DNA from: an uncultured Proteiniphilum sp.
GTDB taxonomy: Bacteria > Bacteroidota > Bacteroidia > Bacteroidales > Dysgonomonadaceae
Assembly: GCA_927407015.1 (NCBI GenBank)
Contig: CAKMJT010000002.1
Span: 1 to 64,000, forward strand
Length of the DNA: 64,000 bases
Direction: 5' to 3'
Shown in pieces: positions 36,378 through 44,880 of this stretch. How positions within the stretch are numbered: position 1 is the first letter of the stretch; each line of letters opens with the position of its first letter. A program made the translations under genes and the position numbers. The notes under the pieces were generated by a model. That model had not been told where the DNA came from, did no database searches, and saw only the letters and a program-made list of their open reading frames with translations.

Positions 36378-38726
36378 ATGAACATGAACAAATTTATCAA
36401 TTTTCTCCTCTTCATTCCATTTCTGATCGCCTGCAACACAGGCGCAGAGAAAGTCGGAATGAATACAGATGCTGCCATCGAGAAAAAGATCGACAGCATC
36501 ATGGCGCAGATGACCCTCGAAGAGAAGGTGGGACAGATGGCACAATATACACTCGACGTGATTGGAAAGGGCGGCAGCGTTTATGCAAGCGACGAACCGT
36601 TTGAGGTGGACCCGGCAATGCTCGACACCGTGATCGGGAAATACAAGGTTGGCTCTATCCTCAACACGGCCAACAACCGCGCCCGGACCACCGAAGTGTG
36701 GGAAAAGACCATTCGTGCCATCCAGGAAAGGGCATTGCAGGAGACGGGGATACCGGTGATATACGGCATCGATGCCATTCACGGCACTACTTATACCGCC
36801 GGCGCAACCTTCTTTCCGCAAGGGATAGGGATGGCCGCTACCTTCAATACCGACCTGATGAAAGAGGGCTCGCGCATTTCAGCTTATGAGACGCGCGCCA
36901 GCAATATCCCCTGGACCTTTTCGCCGACGATGGACCTGGGGCGGGACGCCCGCTGGCCGCGCCAGTGGGAGAGCTACGGCGAGGATGCCTACCTCAATGC
37001 CCGGATGGCGGCAGCCTCCACCCTCGGCTTCCAGGGAAACGACAGGAACAGTGTCGGGAATCAGCATATCGCCGCCTGCCTGAAGCACTACATGGGCTAC
37101 GGGGTGCCTGTCTCCGGAAAAGACCGCACCCCTGCACTGATATCCGAAAGCGAATTACGCGAGAAATACTTTGAACCTTTCCGGGCCGCCATCATGGAGG
37201 GTGGCGCACTCTCTGTAATGGTGAACTCGGGCATTATCAACGGGGTCTCCACCCATGCCGATCATCGGCTGCTTACAGGCTGGCTGAAGGAGGAACTTGC
37301 GTTCGACGGGGTTATCCTGACCGACTGGGCCGATGTGCAGAACCTGCTCTCCCGCGACCATGTGGCCGCTGATTACAAAGAGGCTGTTAAAAAGGCGATT
37401 AATGCCGGCATCGATATGGTGATGGAGCCCTACAATCTTGCCTTCTGTCCCACCCTGGTACAGCTGGTCGAAGAGGGTGAAGTGCCGATGGCGCGGATCG
37501 ATGACGCGGTACGCAGGGTGTTGCGGTTGAAATTCCGACTGGGACTTTTTGAACGTCCCTACTGGTCGCGCGAGGAATACCCCGATTTCGGGAGCAGTGA
37601 GAACGAAGCGGTCGCAAAAGCTGCTGCCGATGAGTCGATTACCTTGCTGAAAAACGAAAAGAATGTCCTTCCATTGCCTGCCAATGCCCGTATTCTTGTG
37701 GCAGGCCCTAACGCCAACTCCATGCGGACACTCAACGGCGGGTGGAGCTATTCGTGGCAGGGAGAGAAGGTGGAGGAGTTTGCACAGGACTACAATACCA
37801 TCTACGAAGCGCTTCAAAACAAGTTCGGTGTTGCCAACGTACAGCATGAAGCAGGTGTTACCTATAAAATGGACGGACAGTACTTCGAGGAGAACCCGCC
37901 TGAGATTGGGAAGGCTGTCGCAGCAGCAAGAGGTGCCGACTACATCGTGCTCTGCCTGGGTGAAAATTCCTATTGCGAAACGCCCGGAAATCTGGATGAA
38001 TTATCTCTGTCGGAAAATCAGACAGCCTTGGCCTTGGCACTGCAGCAGACCGGTAAGCCGGTGATCCTGGTGCTGAACGAAGGACGGCCGCGGCTGATTC
38101 GCAAGATCGAGCCGGGTATGGCAGCGATTATCCAGGCTTACCTGCCCGGAAATTTTGGCGGGAATGCCCTGGCCGATATTCTGAGCGGAGATGTGAACCC
38201 CAGCGGCAAGTTGCCCTACACTTATCCGAAATATGAACAAGGGTTGATCACCTACGACCACAAACCGAGCCAGAACCTGGAGAATAAAATGGAGGGTGTG
38301 TATGATTACGGTGCGCAGACTTCGGTACAATACCCGTTCGGATATGGACTGAGCTATACAACGTTTGATTACGCCAATCTGCAGGTGGATAAAACATATT
38401 TTGCCTGGGAAGATAGGATCACTGTGTCGGTGGATGTCACCAACAGCGGGAGTGTGGAAGGAAAAGAGGCGGTGCTGCTCTTCAGCAGCGACCTCGTGGC
38501 ATCACTCTCGCCCGATGTGCGCCGCCTGAGAGCGTTTCAAAAAATCTCACTGAAGCCGGGAGAGATGCAGACCGTTACCTTCGAACTGAAAGGTGAAGAG
38601 CTGGCATTTGTCAATGAACAGGGACAATGGACGCTGGAAGAAGGTGAGTTTATGCTGCAGGCGGGAAATCAGACCACTGATATCCGTTGCACGGAAACAA
38701 AAATCTGGGATACACCCAACAGATAA
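36378..38726 (+). CDS. GH3 beta-glucosidase (BglX-like)
   Basis: A 782-residue exported enzyme; the N-terminus is hydrophobic and ends FLIACN, so it is a probable lipoprotein (Cys19). The GH3 N-terminal barrel has MTLEEKVGQM, IDAIHG, SPTMDLGRDARWPRQWESYGED-type segments and the nucleophile Asp316 in GVILTDWADV. The C-terminal domain has PVILVLNEGRPR and LPGNFGGNALADIL. A fibronectin-III-like end follows (VTNSGSVEGKEAVLLF). In this locus it should release glucose from the oligosaccharides made by GH16, in the periplasm. Last gene of the glucan operon. Confidence 0.95.
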   Translation: MNMNKFINFLLFIPFLIACNTGAEKVGMNTDAAIEKKIDSIMAQMTLEEKVGQMAQYTLDVIGKGGSVYASDEPFEVDPAMLDTVIGKYKVGSILNTANNRARTTEVWEKTIRAIQERALQETGIPVIYGIDAIHGTTYTAGATFFPQGIGMAATFNTDLMKEGSRISAYETRASNIPWTFSPTMDLGRDARWPRQWESYGEDAYLNARMAAASTLGFQGNDRNSVGNQHIAACLKHYMGYGVPVSGKDRTPALISESELREKYFEPFRAAIMEGGALSVMVNSGIINGVSTHADHRLLTGWLKEELAFDGVILTDWADVQNLLSRDHVAADYKEAVKKAINAGIDMVMEPYNLAFCPTLVQLVEEGEVPMARIDDAVRRVLRLKFRLGLFERPYWSREEYPDFGSSENEAVAKAAADESITLLKNEKNVLPLPANARILVAGPNANSMRTLNGGWSYSWQGEKVEEFAQDYNTIYEALQNKFGVANVQHEAGVTYKMDGQYFEENPPEIGKAVAAARGADYIVLCLGENSYCETPGNLDELSLSENQTALALALQQTGKPVILVLNEGRPRLIRKIEPGMAAIIQAYLPGNFGGNALADILSGDVNPSGKLPYTYPKYEQGLITYDHKPSQNLENKMEGVYDYGAQTSVQYPFGYGLSYTTFDYANLQVDKTYFAWEDRITVSVDVTNSGSVEGKEAVLLFSSDLVASLSPDVRRLRAFQKISLKPGEMQTVTFELKGEELAFVNEQGQWTLEEGEFMLQAGNQTTDIRCTETKIWDTPNR

Positions 38727-38812
38727 AACGAACGATGCCAGGCTTGCTTGGGCTATGCCATAGCGAGCGAATAGCTAACTATTGTGAGCTACAGTTGACA
38801 GGATTGATGCGA

Positions 38813-38841
38813 CGGGAGCGCTTTTGGATGAAGTGCTCCCG
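38813..38841. terminator. Hairpin after the glucan operon
   Basis: CGGGAGCGC (38813-38821) pairs with GTGCTCCCG (38833-38841), nine pairs including one G-U. It lies in the 243-bp convergent gap between the GH3 gene and the helicase gene. The T-run is weak, so it is a moderate candidate. Confidence 0.5.
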
Positions 38842-38969
38842 CTTACTTGTTTCAATTACCGGATAGATTTTCAATAGATAATCCGTATGGCATCTGAATC
38901 AGTTTCCTGGGTGGCAGGAGAGCTATTAACGAGCTTAGTCGGTTGCCCATTGGCAACAGCATCTCGCTT

Positions 38970-41132
38970 CTAACGCCTGACAGCCTTTTTTATTTTTTTC
39001 TCTTTTTCATGTTCCTTAAAGTGAATCATGCGTGATTCGATCCCGTTTGCCGAGATATAATTATGGATGATTTCCAGGAACTGCGCACCAAATCGTTTCA
39101 CTTTTATTTTCCCGAAACCGTGTATTTTCAGTAGCTCTTTTTCTGATTCCGGCAGGTAATCAGCCATCTGCACCAGCGTTTTTGTAGCTGCGACAAGGTA
39201 CACGGGCAGGTTTTCGCTTTTGCTGATGTGGTTGCGCAGTTGCACCAGTTCGTTAAGCAGATCTGGATGGATCGATTTTAATTGGGCACCAGACGTGTCC
39301 CGGCTATAGGATGTGATTGAGAAGGTTGGCTTCCTGAACTGGTTCCGTGCCGCATAATAGGATGCCACGCTGAAATCGCCGGCTGTCGTGGTGATCAGTT
39401 GTTTTTTCAGTGCTGCTGCGGTAAAAACGGCGGTGATGCCCTCATCGTATTCCTGTGCGATTGCCCGGTTGTCGGTGGTTGCTGTCGATTCCCGCAAGGT
39501 ACGCAACAATGTCTCTATTTTACCGGTGAAGTAGGAGGAGGATGCTTTGATCCGTTCTGCTAAAAACGAAGTGTCGACCGTTGTCTGCCGGGTGATTTGA
39601 TGTAACTGGGCCCTGAATTTACCGGCCACCTGTTCCAGTTCCGACAACTGATCGCATAGTGCACCAATGAAGGGGACTGTTTCTTCGCTGAAGGATGATT
39701 CATTTTCCTTCGTATCGGAATACCAGGAACGGGCCATCTGAAGGAGCGGCCCGAAGTCGTACAATTGTAGTAACAAGGTTGTTTTAAATTGCTCCTTTGC
39801 CGATTGCAGCTCTTCGGCAACCCTTTTCTCATCGGGTTTTGCAGAGGAAAAACGAACCACCTGTTCATCCACCTCTATGGTATGACGGTGGATTGGGCTT
39901 CTCAGCACCAGTTTGTTGAGCGACCGGCAACGGCTCAGTGCCACATACACCTGTCCCGATGAGAAAGCATTACCCGCGTCGATGATCGCCTTCTCGAACG
40001 TAAGCCCCTGACTTTTGTGGATGGTGATGGCCCACGCCAGGCGTAGGGGAACCTGTTTGTAGGTTCCGATCATCTCCTCCTCCACGGTATTGGATTCGGG
40101 GTTGGTGGTGTAACGTATATTCTCCCAGAGCACGGGAGTGACGGTGATTTCATCCGGATCGCCCGGGCATAGCACGGTAATAATTTCCTCTTTGATGCGC
40201 GTGATGATGCCTATTTTTCCATTAAAATAACGTCGAGGAATTTCTGTGTCATTTCTCACGAACATCACTTTGGCTCTCTCTTTCAGTTCGAGAACCCGAT
40301 CAACCGGAAAAGCATTCTCCGGAAATTCACCTTTCACCTCTGCCTTGAATTGATGGACAGTGGTGCTGATTTTTTCCAGTTCGTCAGTGTTGATCGCATC
40401 TGCGCTGAAATTGTGTGTGGTCAGCGTGATGTAATTCTCGTCGGGTGGCGGGTTAAAATGCGGATCGTAGCGGCTTTGCAGCAGGTTGAACCCTTCCGGT
40501 GTAAGCGAATCGATCCGCACCTGGTTCAATACCTCGATAAAAAGGTTGTCAGACTGGCGGAAAATCTTGTCGAACTCCACATAAACCGGTGGATGTTCCT
40601 GAATGACGCGGCTGTGGAAAAAATAGATACCCTGGTAATAATCCGAAAGTATCCGCCATTCATCGGCTTTAACTACGGGAGACAGTTGGTACATATCTCC
40701 GATAAAAACCATCTGCACGCCGCCAAAAGGTTCCGACTGCCGGTGCCGGACACTGCGAAGCACCGTATCGATGGCATCCAGCACATCGGCACGTACCATG
40801 CTTATTTCATCGATCACCACCACTTCCAGCTCACGGATCACGCGTCGGCGGGAATTGTTCATCTTCATGCGGGCAATCAGCGATTCGCGACCGGAAGGAG
40901 TCGGCGTGAAGGGGGTGAACGGTAATTGGAAGAATGAATGGATGGTTGCTCCGCCGGCATTGACCGCCGCCACTCCCGTCGGTGCCACAACGGCTGTCTG
41001 TTTCATCGTTTCGGCGCGAAACTTGCGCAGGAAGGTTGTTTTCCCCGTTCCGGCCTTTCCGGTGATAAACAGATTCCTGTTCGTGTGGGTTACAAATTCC
41101 ATCGCGCATTCATAGGGAGTGGGGCAGGGCAT
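38970..41132 (-). CDS. Pif1/RecD-like helicase with C-terminal HRDC domain
   Basis: A 720-residue superfamily 1 helicase. Walker A is GKAGTGKTTFLRKF near residue 24-37 and Walker B is VVIDEISMV. Further Pif1-type motifs include GDMYQLSPV, TIHKSQGLTFEKAIID and VYVALSRCRSLNKL. After a divergent linker, an HRDC-like nucleic-acid-binding domain sits at about 620-700 (LVQLRNHISKSENLPVYLVA, ELLKIHGFGKIKVKRFG). It probably unwinds DNA at stalled forks or G-quadruplexes, as Pif1 enzymes do. A TATATTTG box on the minus strand (41161-41168) gives a short leader. Confidence 0.92.
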   Translation of the reverse strand: MPCPTPYECAMEFVTHTNRNLFITGKAGTGKTTFLRKFRAETMKQTAVVAPTGVAAVNAGGATIHSFFQLPFTPFTPTPSGRESLIARMKMNNSRRRVIRELEVVVIDEISMVRADVLDAIDTVLRSVRHRQSEPFGGVQMVFIGDMYQLSPVVKADEWRILSDYYQGIYFFHSRVIQEHPPVYVEFDKIFRQSDNLFIEVLNQVRIDSLTPEGFNLLQSRYDPHFNPPPDENYITLTTHNFSADAINTDELEKISTTVHQFKAEVKGEFPENAFPVDRVLELKERAKVMFVRNDTEIPRRYFNGKIGIITRIKEEIITVLCPGDPDEITVTPVLWENIRYTTNPESNTVEEEMIGTYKQVPLRLAWAITIHKSQGLTFEKAIIDAGNAFSSGQVYVALSRCRSLNKLVLRSPIHRHTIEVDEQVVRFSSAKPDEKRVAEELQSAKEQFKTTLLLQLYDFGPLLQMARSWYSDTKENESSFSEETVPFIGALCDQLSELEQVAGKFRAQLHQITRQTTVDTSFLAERIKASSSYFTGKIETLLRTLRESTATTDNRAIAQEYDEGITAVFTAAALKKQLITTTAGDFSVASYYAARNQFRKPTFSITSYSRDTSGAQLKSIHPDLLNELVQLRNHISKSENLPVYLVAATKTLVQMADYLPESEKELLKIHGFGKIKVKRFGAQFLEIIHNYISANGIESRMIHFKEHEKEKKIKKAVRR

Positions 41133-41160
41133 ACATTGACGTTTGTGAATGTTGAAAGGG

Positions 41161-41168
41161 CAAATATA
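41161..41168 (-). promoter_or_regulatory. -7 box (TATATTTG) before helicase gene
   Basis: CAAATATA on the plus strand reads TATATTTG on the minus strand, 29 bp before the helicase start. Confidence 0.55.
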
Positions 41169-41182
41169 TAATTTCTAATTCG

Positions 41183-42301
41183 TTACAAAGCGGTTCTTTT
41201 TAAAAATAATTTGAAAAAGGGATCGGAAATAAAATATTCACTACCCATTCTATCGATTATTCCGTCATTGATTAATCCGCTTACTGCGCGTTGCAAAGTA
41301 GCGTAACTTGGTAAACGGTATCTTCTTATGTAGTCTTCCGAAAAAATATTTTTGCCACTGCTGCAAAGGGCAAGTAAAAATTGTTTTTTACTTTTGGATT
41401 GGTGGTCAAACAATTCCACATAATAATCGCTTTTCATATCAACCACCCGTAATACGCTTTTATCTACCATATCCTGCGTTATATTGGTTCCTGTTTCAAC
41501 ATTCTGCCAAATTTCAGCCGCCAATAGTTGTATGTAATGAGGAATGTTAGCAGTGACCGAAATAATATATTGTGCAATCTCTTCGCTGATATGCACACTT
41601 TTCTTTGAAAAATTGCGCTGTAGAAAATCAACCGTATCTTTTTCCGGTAAATAACCTAAGGTCATTTGAGATGCTGCATGATAAAAAGCCCTGTTCTTAT
41701 TGTTGAACATCGCTTGCATTATATGTGTTTTACTTCCAAAGAAAAGATAGTTCACATGTTGTTGCTGTTGAACTTTACTACGCAGAAGTCCTTCAAAGTT
41801 GATATCTTTTAGTTTCTCTACTTCTTGAAACTCATCAAAAAAAATCAATATACGCTGGTTCTTCCCGGCCATCATTTCCGGTAAGTCCAGTAATTGAGAA
41901 ACGATCGTCTCGTCTACCTTTTCGTTTGCAAAATCGATAGAAAATTCAAGTTTCCCTTCTTGTCCCAATCCCAATACGGGGCGAATATTTTTAACTGTAG
42001 AGATAAAAGTCTTGGCAAATTTCTGTAAGTTACTTTGTTGAGAACTCAATGCTTTGGCGTAAAGTCGCACAAATGATTCGGGAGAGAAAACGGGCATAAA
42101 ATCGAAGTATATACAGTTATAACCCTGTTTTTTCAGTTGTTCTATTGCATTGAAAACCAATGAGGTTTTTCCAAAACGACGTGGGGCGTAAAGCACGAGG
42201 TTGTTGCCGCCTCCAAGTGTATCTACAATGCGTTTACTTTCCTCCTCCCTGTCATAAAAGTTTTCACCTTTTACCACCGTGCCGTAAGAAAATGGATTCA
42301 T
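41183..42301 (-). CDS. AAA ATPase of the archaeal-type ATPase family
   Basis: A 372-residue P-loop ATPase. The N-terminal MNPFSYGTVVKGENFYDREEE is typical of this family. Walker A is APRRFGKTSLVFNA (about residue 40-53) and Walker B is RILIFFDEFQEV. The C-terminal about 100 residues look like a winged-helix domain (IRRYRLPSYATLQRAVSGLINDG). Such proteins occur widely and sporadically in Bacteroidota; their role is unknown, and some link to DNA-mobility or toxin-like contexts. The gene is more AT-rich than the neighbouring helicase gene, which would fit separate acquisition. Confidence 0.85.
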   Translation of the reverse strand: MNPFSYGTVVKGENFYDREEESKRIVDTLGGGNNLVLYAPRRFGKTSLVFNAIEQLKKQGYNCIYFDFMPVFSPESFVRLYAKALSSQQSNLQKFAKTFISTVKNIRPVLGLGQEGKLEFSIDFANEKVDETIVSQLLDLPEMMAGKNQRILIFFDEFQEVEKLKDINFEGLLRSKVQQQQHVNYLFFGSKTHIMQAMFNNKNRAFYHAASQMTLGYLPEKDTVDFLQRNFSKKSVHISEEIAQYIISVTANIPHYIQLLAAEIWQNVETGTNITQDMVDKSVLRVVDMKSDYYVELFDHQSKSKKQFLLALCSSGKNIFSEDYIRRYRLPSYATLQRAVSGLINDGIIDRMGSEYFISDPFFKLFLKRTAL

Positions 42302-42316
42302 AATTTTCTTTTTTTA

Positions 42317-42324
42317 CAAAGGTA
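42317..42324 (-). promoter_or_regulatory. -7 box (TACCTTTG) before AAA ATPase gene
   Basis: CAAAGGTA on the plus strand reads TACCTTTG on the minus strand, 16 bp upstream of the ATG. The leader would be very short. Confidence 0.5.
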
Positions 42325-42337
42325 TGGTATTTTTCAT

Positions 42338-42367
42338 ATTATGCAAAAAAGCATTATGCAAAAAAGC
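42338..42367. repeat. Two tandem copies of a 15-mer
   Basis: ATTATGCAAAAAAGC occurs twice in perfect tandem (42338-42352 and 42353-42367) between the two divergent genes. It lies between their predicted -7 boxes and could be a regulator site or a replication-slippage product. Confidence 0.75.
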
Positions 42368-42396
42368 ATAACCAATGAGAAGCAAAAAATAATCAT

Positions 42397-42404
42397 TACA
42401 TTTG
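42397..42404 (+). promoter_or_regulatory. -7 box (TACATTTG) before propeller gene
   Basis: TACATTTG matches TAnnTTTG and lies 60 bp before the ATG at 42464. It supports that ATG over the in-frame ATG at 42341, which lies upstream of the promoter. Confidence 0.6.
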
Positions 42405-42463
42405 CTTCCGCTACCGGGTGGGTCTTCATCGGTAAAATCAAAAAACTTTCCCGGGCTATCGAT

Positions 42464-43390
42464 ATGAAACACATCTATTTTATCATTTTGTCTGCTTTCT
42501 TTTCAATGGCAACTATCGCTCAGGTTCCAAAAAACCTTGAAAGCGAGCTGGTTCTGCTGAATGTAAAAACCGGGAAAGAAAAAGTGATCCTGCGCGAAAA
42601 ACGTCACTTCGAAGCACCCAACTGGTCCCGCGACGGGAAATTTCTGATTGTCAATTCGGGCGGGATACTGGAAAAAGTATCGGTCAGAGGGAAAAAGCTG
42701 GGTGTGATCGATACCGGCTTTGCCGACCAGTGCAATAACGACCACGGGCTTACCTTCGATGGCAGGTGGCTTATCATCAGTCACAGCGATGCAAGGGTCA
42801 GCTCACCCGGAGGTAACTCACGTATCTTCATCTTACCGGCAGCCGGTGGTGTGCCCCGATTGATCACTGCCGGTTACCCCAGCTACTGGCACGGCGTGAG
42901 TCCCGATAACCAATGGGTTACCTACTGTGCCATGCGAAACGGTGAATGGGATATATACAAAACACACGTCATTACCGACGAAGAAATCAGGCTGACCGAT
43001 GCCAATGGTCTGGACGACGGCCCCGAGTACAGCTACGACGGGCAGTGGATTTATTTCAACAGCCATCGTACCGGACGGATGCATATTTACCGGATGCGGC
43101 CGGATGGAAGTGAACAGGTGCAGCTCACATCCGACGGTTACGACAACTGGTTTCCCCACCCTTCACCCGATAACAAAAACATAGCATATATCGCATACAT
43201 GGAAGACCAGAAAGGCAGTCATCCGTTCGGTAAAGCGGTGAAACTTCGTTTACTGGATGTGGAGACAAAAGAAGTTCGTGATCTCACACCCGTTTTCTAT
43301 GGCGGACAGGGAACCATCAATGTGCACAGCTGGTCGCCCGACGGTGAGAATATTGCGTTTGTGCGCTATATACCTCATGATAACAGGTAG
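42464..43390 (+). CDS. Exported TolB-like beta-propeller protein
   Basis: 308 residues with a signal peptide (KHIYFIILSAFFSMATIAQ) and repeated propeller blades: FEAPNWSRDGKFLIVNSGG, WHGVSPDNQWVTY, DGPEYSYDGQWIYFNS, NWFPHPSPDNKNIAYIAY, NVHSWSPDGENIAFVRY. Each has the S-x-D-G/N-x-x-I/L-x-Y/F pattern of PD40/TolB-type repeats. Probably a periplasmic binding or scaffold protein, related to the propeller halves of oligopeptidases but without a catalytic domain. The start at 42464 is chosen because the signal peptide begins there. Confidence 0.82.
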   Translation: MKHIYFIILSAFFSMATIAQVPKNLESELVLLNVKTGKEKVILREKRHFEAPNWSRDGKFLIVNSGGILEKVSVRGKKLGVIDTGFADQCNNDHGLTFDGRWLIISHSDARVSSPGGNSRIFILPAAGGVPRLITAGYPSYWHGVSPDNQWVTYCAMRNGEWDIYKTHVITDEEIRLTDANGLDDGPEYSYDGQWIYFNSHRTGRMHIYRMRPDGSEQVQLTSDGYDNWFPHPSPDNKNIAYIAYMEDQKGSHPFGKAVKLRLLDVETKEVRDLTPVFYGGQGTINVHSWSPDGENIAFVRYIPHDNR

Positions 43391-43640
43391 GAACGCTCCT
43401 CTTACCGGACATTTCATTGTTATCCAATACCATACCTTCCTCTTTTTGTGTAAATCCACAGGATTTCTACCGTTCTGTCTCTGGCTCCTGCACTGTTTAA
43501 TTTAAAAACGCAGATAAGCATAAAGATATAAAAAATTAATTTTTAACAATAAAATGTATAGAAAATTATTTTAATTCAATCAAAAAGATTATATTTGTTG
43601 CGATAATATTTCATTATGCATAATTAAAATGTTTTAGGTT
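43391..43640. other. 250-bp AT-rich spacer
   Basis: Holds the promoter of the next gene (TATATTTG at 43590-43597). No gene is supported; the plus-strand frame at 43257-43505 overlaps the propeller gene out of frame. Confidence 0.5.
43590..43597 (+). promoter_or_regulatory. -7 box (TATATTTG) before OMP/PII/Amt cluster
   Basis: TATATTTG matches TAnnTTTG, 43 bp before the ATG at 43641. An obvious -33 TTTG is missing, which could mean activator dependence. Confidence 0.6.
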
Positions 43641-44309
43641 ATGACAAAGAAAATGTATGCTACAATCTTAGCGGTTGTTTTAGGTGTGGCTTTATATGCC
43701 CAGGAGACGGAATCGAATTGGTCGTCAGGTGCCGGTTTCGTCAGTTCCTATGTGTGGAGAGGTCTCTATTTGTCGAATGCGGCTGTGCAGCCTGCTCTTA
43801 CTTTCTCATCCGGCGGTTTTTCAGCGGGGGCCTGGGGCTCTGCCAGTTTTGACGGATCCCTCGAGGCCGATGTTTTTGCTAATTATACCTTTGGATTCGG
43901 ATTGACGCTGGGGGTAACCGATTACTATTTCCCGTCTATCGAAGGAGGGAATGATTATTTCGACCTCAGTAAGGAGAGTGGGTCGCATATATTTGAGCTG
44001 AATGGGGGATACAAGATTGCCGGACTTTCGCTGGCTGCCAATTACGTGCTGAATGAGGCCGGGGGGGCCGGCTCGGCCGGCGGGGATACCTATTTTGAGG
44101 TGGGTTATGCTTACAGAAATATCAACCTCTTTGTCGGAGGTGGCGATGGTCTGCAAACGGAAGACGGTGATTTTAATTTGACCAATATCGGGATAGGTGT
44201 GACGAAAGAGCTGACGATAACGCCCACTTTTACGATTCCGGTCACCTGTAGTGCCATCATCAATCCCGACAGGGAAAAGTTCTATATTGTGGCTGCGATC
44301 AGTTTATAA
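43641..44309 (+). CDS. Small outer-membrane beta-barrel protein
   Basis: 222 residues: signal peptide about 1-20 (ILAVVLGVALYAQ), then alternating amphipathic strands with glycines and aromatics, ending in a hydrophobic strand FYIVAAISL. It resembles the TorF-type putative porins (about 200-250 residues, SSGAGFVSSYVWRGLYLS start). It sits upstream of a PII regulator and an ammonium transporter in the same direction, so it may admit nitrogen compounds through the outer membrane. That role is inference from context. Confidence 0.75.
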   Translation: MTKKMYATILAVVLGVALYAQETESNWSSGAGFVSSYVWRGLYLSNAAVQPALTFSSGGFSAGAWGSASFDGSLEADVFANYTFGFGLTLGVTDYYFPSIEGGNDYFDLSKESGSHIFELNGGYKIAGLSLAANYVLNEAGGAGSAGGDTYFEVGYAYRNINLFVGGGDGLQTEDGDFNLTNIGIGVTKELTITPTFTIPVTCSAIINPDREKFYIVAAISL

Positions 44310-44506
44310 ACGGAGGAGGGGTGAATCGACGGACCCAATGGTTGAAACGAGCATGATCATCATGATCAAACAAGTGCATGATTACCGCAGGTTGACTCCG
44401 TCGATACTTTGTATTCCATACGACCCTACTGAAAAGAATAAAATATGATCGTATGAAATCCCCTTACTCAGCAGGAAAGTATAAATATATCAAATAATAA
44501 GGAAAG
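44310..44506. promoter_or_regulatory. Leader of PII-amt genes with inverted repeat
   Basis: Contains the perfect 9-bp inverted repeat ATCGACGGA (44325-44333)/TCCGTCGAT (44397-44405), separated by 63 bp, and inside it the small palindrome-like segment CATGATCATCATGATC. It could form a large stem-loop or hold regulator half-sites controlling expression of the nitrogen genes relative to the porin. No transcription start is assigned. Confidence 0.4.
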
Positions 44507-44860
44507 ATGAAAATGAAAAAAATTGAAGCGATTATCAGAAAATCGCGTCTCGATGAGGTGGTAGAATCGCTTCATTCGATAGGAATTGATTTTCTGACCT
44601 ATTGGAATGTGACAGGTGTCGGAAACGAAAAGGCCAGTTCTATATACAGGGCAACGGTGTATGAGACGAGGCTGATAGAGCGGATTTACCTTTCGTTTGT
44701 ATGTCGCGAAATTTTCGTGGATATGGCATGTGATACGATTATGAACGCGGCAAGAACCGGGGAAATGGGTGATGGAAAGATATTTATCTCTTCCGTGGAT
44801 GAATCCATCAGGATCAGGACAGGTGAAAAAGGCCCTGAATCTTTATACATCAAAGAATAA
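44507..44860 (+). CDS. glnK: PII family nitrogen regulatory protein
   Basis: A 117-residue signal protein. It has the KKIEAIIRKSRLDEVVESL start and the B/C-loop region AARTGEMGDGKIFI...IRIRTGEKG of PII. Its partner is normally the ammonium channel, and amt follows after 20 bp. The T-loop is divergent: Tyr residues like those at positions 46 and 51 of E. coli GlnB/GlnK are present (IYRATVY), but the segment before them reads GVGNEKASS, so the usual RQKG with Gln39 is replaced and one residue shorter. FLPKVKLEIV-type residues are also changed (LIERIYLSFV). Effector binding may therefore differ from the textbook protein. Confidence 0.9.
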   Translation: MKMKKIEAIIRKSRLDEVVESLHSIGIDFLTYWNVTGVGNEKASSIYRATVYETRLIERIYLSFVCREIFVDMACDTIMNAARTGEMGDGKIFISSVDESIRIRTGEKGPESLYIKE

Positions 44861-44880
44861 TAATAAAAATTTTTACACAT

